Shown: positions 11,584 to 22,248 of the stretch, one piece after another | How the letters are laid out: each line of letters opens with the position of its first letter | How positions within the stretch are numbered: the first letter of the stretch is position 1 | Notes under the pieces: generated by a model | Told to the model about the DNA's origin: nothing | Database searches by the model: none | What the model saw: only the letters and a program-made list of their open reading frames with translations | NCBI GenBank assembly: GCA_027257055.1 | Contig: JAPVLO010000320.1 | Location: forward strand, 1,736,001-1,800,000 | Length of the DNA: 64,000 nt | Direction: 5' to 3' | From: Cephalopachus bancanus | Lineage: Eukaryota > Chordata > Mammalia > Primates > Tarsiidae | Program-made: the position numbers and the translations under genes

Positions 11584-11876
11584 GGCTGGACTCGGTGGCT
11601 CAGCCTGTCATCCCAGCACTTTGGAAGACTGAGGTGACTGGATTGCCTGAGTCCGCAGGTTCGAGACCAGCCTGGGCAACTTGGCAAGACCCTGTCTCTA
11701 AAATAAATAAACAAACAAACAAGCAAATAAATAAGCCGGGCACAGTAGCGCGTGCCTGTAGTTCTGGCTCCTTGGAAGGCTGAGGCAGAAAGATCGCCGG
11801 AGCCCAGCAGGTCGATGCTGGGGTGGCCACGAGTGTGGGCAACGGGGTGAGACTCCAACTCAAAAAAAAAAAAAAA
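11584..11876 (+). mobile_element. Alu
   Basis: 'ggctggactcggtggctcag' start and (caaa)n linker. Flanking repeats acacatgatgtt and acacacgatgtt are the target-site duplication, placing it in the same hAT remnant as the previous truncated Alu. Confidence 0.95.
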
Positions 11877-11974
11877 CAACAGAAAAAACACACGATGTTC
11901 TAAGATTTTGTGGAGCCTCATTACAAGCTGTCCTGGGTGGAATGTGGCCCACAGGCCATGGGTTGGACATGCCT
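11877..11974 (-). mobile_element. hAT-type DNA transposon remnant (part 2, tentative)
   Basis: 'ctaagattttgtggagcctc', 'tcctgggtggaatgtggccc' and 'ggttggacatgcctg' resemble the terminal region of ancient hAT elements. Confidence 0.4.
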
Positions 11975-12322
11975 GCTAGAGACTGAATGTTTGTGTCCCC
12001 CTCAAAACTCCTATGTTGAAGCCCTAACCCCCACTTTAGAAGGTGATTAGGTCATGAGGGTAGAGCCCTCACGAATAACGGGTTAGCGCCCTCATGAGAG
12101 AGGCCCCAGAGAACACCCTCTTCCCTTCCAACCCGTGGGAACGCAGCGAGGAAGCGCCATCTGTGAACCAGGAAGCAGGCCCTGCCTGGACACCGAATCT
12201 ACCGGCGCCTTGATCTTGGACCTCCCAGCCTCTAGAACCGTGAGAAATAAACGTTTCTGCCGTTCATCAGATGCCCGGCCTATGGTATTCCATGATAGCA
12301 GCCTGAACAGCCTAAGACAGTA
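11975..12322 (+). mobile_element. MLT1 solo LTR (ERVL-MaLR)
   Basis: Matches the MLT1 plan in order: 'gaatgtttgtgtccccctca', 'ctatgttgaagccctaaccc', 'ggtgattaggtcatgagggt', 'cctcccagcctctagaaccg', 'tgagaaataaacg' and the terminal 'gcctgaacagcctaagacag'. It contains a polyadenylation-signal-like aataaa. No internal retroviral sequence adjoins it. Confidence 0.88.
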
Positions 12323-12784
12323 GATAACCACCTGCGAGTTTAGCCTTGAGCAATGAAGACAAAAGCACAGACAAGGGGCCATTTTCCAGCTAGGGAGCTA
12401 GCAAAATCAAAAGCGGAGTGGTCTTGCTCCATCACGACGCGTCTGGCGGAAGTGGAGTTTTCATTGTGTGAGGGGGTCGTGATTCGGCAAAGGTGTGGGC
12501 ATCCAAAACGCTCCCCAGGACGAGGTCCCGGGAATGCAAAGATCGAACTTGATCAACCACCCACCTCACAGTTCAAGGCCGAGCATGAGAGGAAGAGGAG
12601 CGAGGTGGGCTTCCGGGGGCTTCCCAGAGAAGGGCTGGCTGAGCGGGGGGTGGGGGGAGAAGCAGGAGGGGACGTGGGTAGCCCACAGGGGGAGGTGCCA
12701 GTCCTCAGCCCCACCCGAGTCTGGTCCCAGCATGCCTTGCCAACTTTTCCCCCCTCCCACTCTGAGTCCCACCCTCTAACCCAC
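12323..12784. other. Unique intronic sequence
   Basis: Part of a 262-aa open frame (12353-13141) that continues into the L2-like segment. It is low-complexity Pro/Ser-rich and has no recognisable domain, so it is not called as a gene. Confidence 0.45.
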
Positions 12785-12985
12785 CCGCCAGCCACCCTGA
12801 ACTTCCTGTGCTGCTTGGTCCTCCCTGCCAAGCGTCCCCCTCCATGCCTTTGTTCAGATCCTGCCATCCACCTGCAATACCCTCCCTCCGGCAACCGTAA
12901 GCAAGATCCTTCAATCCCCCCTCAACCTCCTCCACGGAGCTGTCTCTCTCCTCTGTGCAGAGTTCACGTCTCTTTCATGGCCCTG
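12785..12985 (+). mobile_element. L2 LINE fragment
   Basis: 'ctgcttggtcctccctgcca', 'cctttgttcagatcctgcca' and 'cctgcaataccctccctccg' resemble the L2 3' region. Confidence 0.5.
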
Positions 12986-13154
12986 TCTTCACGCGTTTGT
13001 TCATTCATGCCCTCATTGGACAAGCTTCCAAAGGGCACCTCTCTGTGCCAGGCATTGTACCAGGTGCCAGGGACAGAAAAACAAATCAGACACAGTCACC
13101 ACCCTCAAAGAGCTCCTGGCCTGGTACGATCACTCCTGTAGTATAATCCTCTGT

Positions 13155-13300
13155 GATCCGGTCTATCAGCCTACAAGGCACATCACTCTTGAAGGAAAGG
13201 AAGAACATCTTGGTATCTCCAGTCATGTGGCGCTCATGCCAGATGCTTACCAGATCTGTCCAGTGGAAGGGAACTGAATTGGGCTGACAAGGCCTTGCAA
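13155..13300 (+). repeat. Diverged local duplicate, copy A
   Basis: Shares with 14877-15070 an ordered series of matches: gtctatca, then atctgtccagtgg versus atccgtccagtgg, then gaactgaattgggctgac versus gactgaatcggactgac, then ctcactgcatctgtgt. Either an old local duplication or two copies of an unlisted repeat. Confidence 0.5.
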
Positions 13301-13480
13301 GGATTTTCTCAGTTAATTCTCACTGCATCTGTGTAGGGCATTCTTATTGTTCGGTACTATTATCTCTAAGGTATTATCGTCTACCCTGTTGTACAGATGA
13401 GGAAACTCAGGCTTAGTAAGGCAAAGCACTTGGTCTGTGGTCACTGCCTATTTAGCAGAGCTGGTAGGGTCTGCAGCCCA
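13301..13480 (-). mobile_element. MIR
   Basis: Reverse core 'ttgtacagatgaggaaactc' followed by 'aggcttagtaaggcaaagca'. Confidence 0.8.
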
Positions 13481-13778
13481 GGCCTGGCTGTCTGCCTCAC
13501 TGACCCCTCCCCAGCACTGGAACAGGAGCAGAGAAAGAGGAAGCCCCCCAGACAATGAGGAATACTCAGTTGGGTACACCGTGTTCTGCAGAAAGAAGAC
13601 AGTCTATTCTCAACATGTGTAGCGGTCATGCTCTACAAAGTAGCTGCAAACACTAAATTAGTGAATACTGAACCCCAGCTTCCTTGGGAGTGGTATACAA
13701 TATTGGATACAAATAGCACTGTCTGCTACTTACAGCACAACATAGAGTGTTATATACTATACTGGTCCCAACATTTTC

Positions 13779-14072
13779 TTTTTTTGTTGTTTTTGACTCG
13801 GGGGTCGCACTCTGTCGCCCAGGCTGGAGTGCCGTGGCACAATCCAGCTCATTGCAGCCTCCACCTCCTAGGCTCAGGCGATCCTGCAGCCTCAGCCTCT
13901 CAAGTAGCTGGGACTTACAGGCATATGCCACCACAGCAGGCTAAATTTTTTTTAAATTTTTTTGTAGAGACCAGGTCTCCCTATGCTGCCCTAAACTCCT
14001 GGGCTCAAGCAATCCTCTCACCTCGGCCTCCCAAAGTGCTGGAATTACAGGCCCGAGCTGCCACACCTGGCC
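13779..14072 (-). mobile_element. Alu, antisense
   Basis: 'gactcgggggtcgcactctg' start. Target-site duplication acattttc lies on both sides (13771-13778 and 14073-14080). Confidence 0.93.
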
Positions 14073-14216
14073 ACATTTTCACCGACGGATCACGGCATAA
14101 CTTTATTTTCTGTGTGTTTCTATTTAAAGACACCTTGTTTACTATGTATATTACTGATTCACTAATGTTGGATTCACGGTCAGCAACACTAGAACTAAGG
14201 CCTGAATAAAACTTTT

Positions 14217-14503
14217 TTTTTTTTTTTTTGAGTTGGAGTCTCACTCTGTCACCCAGACTGGAGTGCAGTGGCCGCTCCCGGCCACCGCAGCCTCCACCTG
14301 CCGGGCCCCGGCGATCCTTCCGCCTCAGCCTTCCGAGTAGCCGGAATTACAGGCATGCGCTACCACGCCCGGCTGATTTTTTGATTTATTGTAGAGATGA
14401 GGTCTCGCCACCCAGGTGGGTCTCGAACCCGTGGGCTCAGGCAATCCACTCACCTCAGCCTCCCAAAGGCGCGGGATTACGGCTGCGCCACCGAGCCCGG
14501 CTT
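14217..14503 (-). mobile_element. Alu, young lineage-specific type, antisense
   Basis: Shows the young set in reverse: 'ggccgctcccggccaccgca', 'gatgaggtctcgccacccag', 'gtctcgaacccgtgggctca' and 'cccaaaggcgcgggattac'. Target-site duplication taaaactttt flanks it (14207-14216 and 14504-14513). Confidence 0.95.
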
Positions 14504-14876
14504 TAAAACTTTTTGAACACATAGATTTTCTCCATCACAGCCTTCCTGCGACTAGGAACACCAGTCAGCACATCCGCACTATACTTGGGGACCGTTTTAA
14601 GCAGCAAAACCAACAAAAAGCACAAAAATGCTAAAAGAAACATGGTACTAAATACACCACAAGAAGGACACGTATCCACAGGGTAAGCTGAACAAGAAGG
14701 CAGGTCATTCGGCCTCGGCTGGGAATACAGAAATTGCTTGACTCAAATATTCTGCTGCTTCACATGAGGCTGTGAATGGTGGAAAAAGCGCTGTGAGCAT
14801 TGATTTGAGGGCTACAGATAAATGTCAGCGAGTGGGCAAATTTGCGAACTGGAGAGCTGGGAGAATGAACTGCGAC
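14504..14876. other. Unique intronic sequence
   Basis: No exon or recognised repeat. Confidence 0.4.
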
Positions 14877-15078
14877 CCAGTCTATCAACCCTATGGGACA
14901 CATTTGTCCCTAAGGATTGAAATGACTTCCTATATCCCCACATCCTTGTGGCATTCAGCAAACGCAGAGGCTTGCCATATCCGTCCAGTGGGAAAGGACT
15001 GAATCGGACTGACCAGTCCATGCCCGGCATGTCCCAGGCAAGTCTCACTGCATCTGTGTGAGGCATTGCTATTGCTAT
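14877..15078 (+). repeat. Diverged local duplicate, copy B
   Basis: Partner of 13155-13340. The match runs into the start of a MIR-like segment that is then interrupted by the antisense Alu beginning near 15079. A weaker related stretch, 'actggcctaatatg', lies on the opposite strand near 18257. Confidence 0.5.
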
Positions 15079-15375
15079 GTTTTTTGGTTTTTGTTTTTTT
15101 TGAACTGGTGGTCTCCCTCTGTTGTCCAGGCTGGAAGGTACAGTCACAACAGCCTTGACCTCCTGGGCTCAGGCAATCCTTCCACCTCAGCCTCCCGAAT
15201 AGCTGGGACTAGAGGTGTGTGCCACCACGCCCGGCTAATTTTTCTTTTTTTTTTTTTGTAGAGACGAGGTCGCACTATGTTGCCTAGGCTGGTCTCAGAC
15301 TCCTGACCTCAAGCCATCCTCTCGCCTCTGCCTCCCAAAGTGCTGGGATTACAGGCAGGCGCCACCATGCCCAAC
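15079..15375 (-). mobile_element. Alu, antisense, old
   Basis: 'gaactggtggtctccctctg' start and T-rich linker without 'gatttattg'. Confidence 0.93.
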
Positions 15376-15601
15376 CCATCATCACTGCTAGGTTTTATGT
15401 CAGTGTCTTCACTAAAGCAGGCAGAGGAAAGAAGTGGAAGATCTGGTGGGCCCAAGACCCCCGCAAGGCCCCTCCAGCCCCCGTTGCTAGGCTCATCACA
15501 GATGTGATCATCTGAGGCGCTGAATCTACAGCTGCATCGAAGGAAGATATTAACCCAGCTCCCAGAATCCAATATTGGTTTCTGAAGTAATAAAGGGAAG
15601 C

Positions 15602-15667
15602 CGGGCACAGTGGCTCAATCCCAGCACTCGCGCTGCGGCAGGAGGATTGCTTGAGGCCAGAAGTTCA
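15602..15667 (+). mobile_element. Short Alu 5' fragment without A tail
   Basis: About 65 bp of Alu left arm ('ccgggcacagtggctcaatc' to 'gcttgaggccagaagttc'), flanked by a direct repeat gaagtaataaagggaag / gaagtaataaaaggaag (15585-15601 and 15668-15684). There is no poly(A) at the 3' side. Confidence 0.75.
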
Positions 15668-15689
15668 GAAGTAATAAAAGGAAGCCCTC

Positions 15690-16278
15690 GAGAAAGGCAG
15701 CCGCCCTGGTCTGTCAGCAGAAGGCAGTCAAGGGTGTCCGGAGGAACCTGAGGCTGGGGTCTCACGTCCCGAGTTCTCACAGGACCACAGTGAACCGGAC
15801 GCCGGGATCTCAGGAAACCACTGACTTCCGGGGTCTCAACTGTCCTCAACTGTGAAAGGGCAGAAGGACCCTGCCTGGTGATCCAGAGGTTAAACAGGTA
15901 TCAGTAATGGTCGCAAAGGGGGTTCGAGCACCACCCAAGTGGAAAATGCTGATGCCAGTCTCCCGGGGCTGGACACAGTGATTTTCAGCAGATGGAACAA
16001 GTGCAGCCTCAGACCTGGTCTATGCCTGCAGGATGCCATCTGGGAGGGCAGGAACGGGTCACGTGCCCACATGGGGATTGGACTTGGTGCCCGGCCACAC
16101 TCGCTTGTCCACTGGACCCAATGAGCTCGAAAGAATGGATGGAGAACAATCACCCACTCATGAGTGAACCAGCCAGGCCGGCGGAGCTGAGCCCTGTGGG
16201 TGCTGGAGTAGGATAGTGATGTAGAGACCAGGAACCAGAACCCACCAGAAAATCAAAGAAAGTAAAGAGAAAAAAACA
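15690..16278. other. Unique intronic sequence
   Basis: No recognised repeat or exon in this stretch. Confidence 0.4.
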
Positions 16279-16571
16279 GGCCAGCCACAGTGGCTCACAT
16301 CTGTAATCCCAGCACTTTGGGAGGCTGAGGTGAGTGGACTGTCTGAGCCCGCAGGTTCGAGACCCACCTGGGCAACTTGGTGAGACCTCATCTCTACAAT
16401 AAATCAAAAATTAGCCGGGCATGGTAGTGCATGCCTGTAGTTCCAGCTACCTGGAAGGTTGAGGTGGAAGGATCGCCAGAGCCCAACAGGTCAAGGTTGC
16501 AGTAGTCATGAGGGTGCCACTGCACTCCAGCTTGGGTGACAGAGTGAGACTCTGACTCAAAAAAAAAGAAA
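16279..16571 (+). mobile_element. Alu
   Basis: Intermediate lineage type with 'gagcccgcaggttcgagacc' and 'ctacaataaatcaaaaatta'. Flanks are aagaaagtaaagagaa and aagaaaggatgagaa, an imperfect target-site duplication. Confidence 0.95.
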
Positions 16572-17859
16572 GGATGAGAAGAGCCCAAGTCCACTCTCAG
16601 GGAGCTGTAGGAGCCCAGAGCTGCCAGGCAGGATCCCGGAACCATTCAATAGAGACCATCTCTGCAGAAGCTGTCAGAACATGGGAAGATTCAACCCATG
16701 GGCCATCACAGCTCAGGCTCCCCTGACCCTAGGATGCCAGCCCGGGGAAGGCCAGCAGTCTGGCAAGGATGGGCTGCTCACCAGGCATGGACCAGCCCTG
16801 AGTGGGAAGTGGAGTGGCCCAACAGCAATTTACCCAATAACTGTAAGGCAAGGATGGCGTGTCCTCTGGGCCTGCACAATGCTTACTGAGTATGCACCAT
16901 AGTGTCTATACCACCCTTTTGAGAGAAGACATATTCAGAATATGTGTTTTAATATTGTAAAAGAAAAAGTTTAAATGTAGACAGAAATGCAAATAAATAA
17001 ACCCCAGGTAAACTGATATGGCTTGGGAACTGAACATTGAACTACAACTAAGTCCTGAAAAATCAGAAAGGGTTAACTCACTCAGGAGTGAAGACTATCT
17101 CACTGCCTAATAAAAAGGGCTCAGGTGAAGCACACATTCGTTCCTTCCAAAATCTTAAAAGGATTTTACCACCTGGCCTTAGCACAGATGCCCACAGTGG
17201 AGATTTCCAGGGGTCTCTCAAGCAAGTTTACTTATTAGGTCACAGAAAGAGCAGTGAGGAGCTCAGAATACTGAAGAAAGAAAAGATCAAAGGAAGGAAG
17301 AGACCAGGCCAAGCCCTCTCTCGGGGAACTGGAGGAGAGAGGCAGAGAGAGTAGCAAGGTACTCCATCTGCTGGCCTTGACTTTCTGGGCGCAGAAATTA
17401 GCTCTGTTCAAGCAGAACTGCAGTGAAGGAGCTTCAGCTCTAAGAGACGACGTCTGTACGTGGAGGTGAAGGTGACCAGTGCTTTCTCAGGTGCTGGTAT
17501 TTGTCAGGGAAATGCTGCTTTGTTTAAGAGAGAATATCTATTCATGGGCAGGTGAATATTAATCATCTCATCCCACCCACTCACTGAGGCAGGAGAGGCC
17601 GTGCTGGTGCCAACATGTGCAGAACCATGAGCCCTCCCATGCAAAACACCACATATATCCTCTGTGAGCCTCTTTGGTGTCCTCCGCCCTTCCCAGGGCC
17701 ATCCAGTGCCAGGGACATGGCGTGCTATGTTACAAGCAAGTGCCAGAGATAGAAAATTCAACAAAAAGAAGAACAAAGCTTCCAGCGGAAGGCCCTTTTC
17801 CCAGATGACCAGATAATCATTGAAGCTCTGGGATCCTCCTTTCTTTCTCTCTCTCTCTC
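16572..17859. other. Unique intronic sequence, ~1.3 kb
   Basis: No repeat recognised with confidence and no exon. The block near 17490-17560 (aaatgctgctttgtttaaga, gaatattaatcatctcat) is AT-richer with a TAAT core and might be conserved, but there is nothing decisive. Confidence 0.35.
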
Positions 17860-18168
17860 TTTTTTTTTTTTTTGAGTTTGGAGTCTCACTCTGTCATCCA
17901 GCCCGGAGTGCAGTGGCACTCTCACAGCCACCGCAGCCTCGACCTGCTGGGCTCAGGCGATCCTTCTGCCTCAGCCTTCCAAGTAGCTGGAACTTCAGGT
18001 CTGCACTACCATGGCTGGCTTATTTTTATCTTTATTTTTTTTGATCTATTGTAGAGACAAGGTCTCACCAAGTTGCTCGGGGTGGTCTCGAACCCCCGAG
18101 CTCAGGCAATCCTCTTGCCTTGGCCTCCAAAGTGCTGGGATGACAGGCTTGAGCCACTGTGCCCGGCC
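17860..18168 (-). mobile_element. Alu, antisense
   Basis: (tc)n and T tract then 'gagtttggagtctcactctg'. Target-site duplication cctcctttctt on both sides (from 17836 and 18172). Confidence 0.95.
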
Positions 18169-19638
18169 AAACCTCCTTTCTTGATGAAGAAGGGAGAGGT
18201 GGCCTTGATCAGTGTCAAGGGACCTCAATGAGAACGCAAGGAAGTGCCCCTTCCCCACTGGCCTAATATGCAAACTCAAGTGCCTTGTGGTTGAGTGGAG
18301 TCGGGGGACAGGCAGGTGACACATGACACATGGGGGCGATCGAGTTTGGGCGTGAAGGATGATTAGGGTGTGGTGGGGACTTCGGCAGACCCCAGAGTGC
18401 AGCCCACTGTTACACAACTCTGTTGATTGCTGCCATGTGGGATTGCTGGGCCAGCGTGGCCAAATCTTCCAGCTTTTCAAGAGAAGCCAGAGTTTGGGAT
18501 TTTTACGAGAAATCTGATTTTTTTAAGTTGGCAGTAAATTAAAAAGATGTGAGCCGTACAAAACAAACAAGACACATCTGCAGACCAGATCTGGCCGGTG
18601 GGCTGACCACTAGGACCTCTGGGCTTGAGGGTGAAGGGGAAGGTCATGTCTACAGGCCATGGTGGTGTTGAGAGGAGAGGGATTCTCTGGGCGGCGGCGG
18701 CCCCGGTCCAGGCACGGAGGCAGTGACGGAGCACCTGGGAGGCGGGAAGCCAAGCACGGCAGGTGCCAGAGACGGGCTGGACCAAGGCCAGCCGAGGCCT
18801 CTGCTTTGTGTTTGTGGGCAAAGGGACTGAAGGGACGTAAGATGACCAGGGTACAGAGCGAGACTCTGCTGGTTGCTCCATTGCCACCATCACTTCTCTC
18901 TGGATCTCTTTGGAAACTACAGAAATGATGATCTCGGAGGAAACAGCCCCAGGAGAAACGAGGCTTTGTCTAGGCCATTCTGCCCATCAGCCACAGGCTA
19001 TCAGGGCAGGAAGTCTTGTCCCCAACTCACCCAGTAGGGTCTCTGTGGCTTCGTAGGTGTGTCCCCAACCTCACGGTCCAGTCCCCTAGACACTGGGCGC
19101 TCTGCTGCACATCCCTAGGGCAGCTGTGTCGTGGGAGGCTGCCTGGGCTGTCCTCACCTCCTCCCTCCAGCCCCTTGTCCACCGCTGTTTCCTAAGAAGG
19201 GCCAGAGGGAGGCCATAGCCACAGACCCGCTAACACCTCTGGGAGTCCACAGGCGGGTCTCGGGAAGGTCTCAGGGTACGCGGGATTTAAGCAGACTGTT
19301 CTGAGATTCCATGATGCATCGCATGACAGAGGCCCTACGACCCTGTGGTCGTCTCATCGGCGACGCATGCGCAGACGCCACGTGTCCAGTCTCCACCACA
19401 TTCAGAGAACTTGGCAGAAAAAACAAAAGCCTCGGCCTCAGCCCTCAGGAAGTGCAGAGTCCAACCATCCAGTTTGGAGAGAGGGAGACCAAGGTCCCCT
19501 AAGGTGAAGTGACGTCCCCAAGCTCTGCTGGGCAGAAGGGGACTCTTGGCATGGTGGCACTGGTTTTGTCCAAAACAGTTGAGTTCGCACATCATCAAAT
19601 CCAGTAAGAAGATGCTTGTGCAGCTAATACATGTGCAC
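18169..19638. other. Mostly unique intronic sequence
   Basis: Around 18490-18620 ('tttaagttggcagtaaatta', 'cagaccagatctggccggtg') looks like a very old mammalian repeat that I cannot name. The remainder is unique. No exon seen. Confidence 0.4.
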
Positions 19639-19655
19639 AATAAAGGCCAGTTTCC

Positions 19656-19956
19656 GGCCGGGCTTGGTGGCTCAGCCTGTAATCCTGCGCCTTGGGAGGC
19701 CGAGGTGAGCGAATTGCCTGAGCCCGCGGGTTCGAGACCCGCCTGGGCAACTTGGCGAGACCTCATCTCTACAATAAAAATCAAAAAAAATCAGCCGGGC
19801 GTGGTAGCGCACGCCTGCAGTTCCAGTTACTCGGAAGGCTGAGGAGGAGGGATCGCCGCAACCCAGCAGGCGAGGCTGCGGTGGCCGGGAGCGGCCACTG
19901 CACTCCAGTCTGGGTGACAGAGTGAGACTCCAACTCAAAAAATAAATAAATAAATA
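19656..19956 (+). mobile_element. Alu, recent insertion
   Basis: Full-length Alu with an identical 17-bp target-site duplication aataaaggccagtttcc (19639-19655 and 19957-19973). It keeps 'caacttggcgagacctcatc' but has the younger 'atcagccgggcgtggtagcg' and 'gcggccactgcactccagtc' right arm. Confidence 0.97.
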
Positions 19957-20255
19957 AATAAAGGCCAGTTTCCAGCGGTCACAAAGTGCCCCCATCTAAA
20001 AGGAGGCCAGGGAAAAAAGAGCAAGAAATCACATTGCTTCATGGCAACTAAGATGCCACGTTTCAAAACTGCAGGGAGTGACAACTTTATTTTGTCAGAA
20101 AGGATTCCCCCCAGTGTTCTTACAGGTCAGGGTGAGAAACGTTTTTTATATCTAGGTCACTGGCATGGGACAAATTTATTGGAGAGCTACATAAGTAAGA
20201 AGTCTTTAGGAGAGTTTATTTCATTTCATTCTCTTTAGACATCAACTACTATTTA

Positions 20256-20558
20256 TTTTTATTTTATTTTATTTTATTTTTTGACTCGGAGTCTCACTCT
20301 GTCGCCCAGACTGGAGCGCAGTGGCCGCTCCCGGCCACCGCAGCCTCGACCCGCTGGGCTCCGGCGATCCTTCCTCCTCAGCCTTCCGAGTAGCCGGAAT
20401 TACAGGCATGCGCTACCACGCCCGGCTGGTTTTTTTATTTTTATTGTAGAGATGAGGTCTCGCTGCCCAGGTGGGTCTTGAACCCGCGGGCTCAGGCAGT
20501 CCACTCACCTCAGCCTCCCAAAGGCGCGGGATTACAGGCTGAGCCACCGAGCCCGGCT
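20256..20558 (-). mobile_element. Alu, young lineage-specific type, antisense
   Basis: (tttta)n tail, 'gactcggagtctcactctgt', young markers 'ggtctcgctgcccaggtggg' and 'aaggcgcgggattacaggct'. Target-site duplication tcaactactattta at 20242-20255 and 20559-20572. Confidence 0.97.
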
Positions 20559-20587
20559 TCAACTACTATTTAAACTAAGAACAGGAG

Positions 20588-20893
20588 TCGGGCTCGACCA
20601 GGAGTGACTCATGCCTATAGTCCCAGCACTTGGGAGGCCAAAGCACTCGAACTGCTTGAGCCCAGGAGTTTGAGACCAGCCTAGGCAACATAGAGAGACC
20701 TCGTCTCGACAAAAAATAAAAAAGTTAGCCAGGCATGGTGGCACACGCCTGTAGTGCCAGCTATTCAGGAGGCTGAGGCCGAAGGATCTCCTGAGCCCAG
20801 GAGGTCAAGGCTGTGGTGAGCCATGATCATGCCACTGCGCTCCAGCCTGGATGACAGAGGGAGACTCCAATTCAAAAAAGAAAAAAGAAAACC
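20588..20893 (+). mobile_element. Alu, old
   Basis: 'tgcttgagcccaggagtttg' and 'ctgtggtgagccatgatcat', AluJ-like. Confidence 0.93.
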
Positions 20894-21630
20894 TATAATT
20901 CTATTCAATAAACACAAATAAAAACATACACAGTGGAAGGAGAGTGACATAGACTCAGATTGAGAAAAGCCAGAGGAAGGTTGCTTGGGAAGACCCGCAG
21001 TCTTTCTGTGGGCCAAAGCTGAGGGGCAAAGACTGAACCCTCATTGGAGATGAGTGACCCCCGGTTCTCACGAGGCCGTGTGCCCAGATTCCATGTGTCA
21101 AGATGGCTGACGGGAATGCATCAGGTATGTTCCCATGAAAACGGCTTCATAAATGGCAGGGTTGGTATGGACTGGTTAACCCCAGTGGAAGCTGGGCCAC
21201 CCCAGGGTCAGTTCCCTCCCCCATCACCTCCCCAAGCCAGAGGCTGCTCTGTCATTCATTCTTCTCCCCAGCTGAAGACACAGACCCACCTTCCTGGCAC
21301 CACTCTGTGCCCATGTCCTGCCTCCCCAGGCTGGGTGTCAGCCTCTCTCTTGGCTCATTTTATAATCCCTTGAGGTCCCTTCCACCCTGAGGACTTCCCC
21401 AGTATCCCTGCATAGGCAGGTGCCAGGCATTCAGCAGTACTTCAGTTGATCATGATGGAGATGCGGGTATGGCGGCCGTGTCGGGACAGGTGCAAGAAAA
21501 AGAAATGAAAGCAAAACGAAGAGACACTGTGGCGAAATCAGCCTGTTCCTTTCTCTCCACCTCCTAGTCCAATCCCTAAGCGGCCTGCTCCACTCTGCAT
21601 CTGCCCTTAGATGTCCATGAGAATAGAGTC
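20894..21630. other. Unique intronic sequence
   Basis: No exon. Nothing recognised except a possible weak LINE L2 trace near 21260-21400. Confidence 0.35.
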
Positions 21631-21928
21631 TTTTTTTTTTTCTTTTGAGTTAAGGTCTCACTTTGTTGCCCAGGCTGGAGGGCAGTGGTATCATCATAGC
21701 TCGCCATAGCCTCAACCTCCTGGGCTCAGGGGATCCTCCAGCCTCAGCCTCCTGAGCAGCTGGGACCACAGGTGTGCAGCGCCATACTCAGCTAATGTTT
21801 GGATATCTGTAGAGACACAGTCTCACTATGTTGCCCAGGCTGGTCTCCAACTCCTGGGCTCAAGTAATCCTCCCACCTCGGCCTCCCAAAGTCCTGGGAT
21901 GACCAGGTATGAGCCACCACACCTGGCC
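21631..21928 (-). mobile_element. Alu, antisense, old (AluJ-like)
   Basis: 'gagttaaggtctcactttgt' and T-poor linker. A young Alu has inserted immediately beside it. Confidence 0.94.
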
Positions 21929-21941
21929 TAGACTATAGTCT

Positions 21942-22235
21942 TTTTTTTTTTTTTTTTTTTTTGAGTAGGAGTCTCACTGGGCCGCCCAGACTGGAGTGCA
22001 GGGGCCGCTCCCGGCCACCGCAGCCTCGACCTGCTGGCTCCGGCGATCCTTCTGCCTCAGCCTTTCAAGTAGCCGGAATTACAGGCACGCGCTACCACGC
22101 CCGGCTGATTTTTTGATTTATTGTAGAGATGAGGTCTCGCTGCCCAGGCGGGTCTCGAACCCGCGGGCTCAGGCAATCCCCTCACCTCAGCCTCCCAAAG
22201 GCGCGGGATTACAGGCTGAGCCACCGAGCCCGGCT
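21942..22235 (-). mobile_element. Alu, young lineage-specific type, antisense
   Basis: Carries the full young marker set, including 'ctcgctgcccaggcgggtct' and 'cccaaaggcgcgggattac'. Target-site duplication tagactatagtct / tagactatattct (21929-21941 and 22236-22248). Confidence 0.97.
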
Positions 22236-22248
22236 TAGACTATATTCT

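Noticed and set aside
12353..13141. 262-aa open frame
   Set aside because: Pro/Ser-rich without domain, and its second half is an L2-like fragment.
17504..17776. Minus-strand RTPKRLTEDICG stretch as a TLL2 exon 3 candidate (RTERIWPGG)
   Set aside because: Only superficial resemblance; no VIPYVIGG-like sequence and no matching splice sites.
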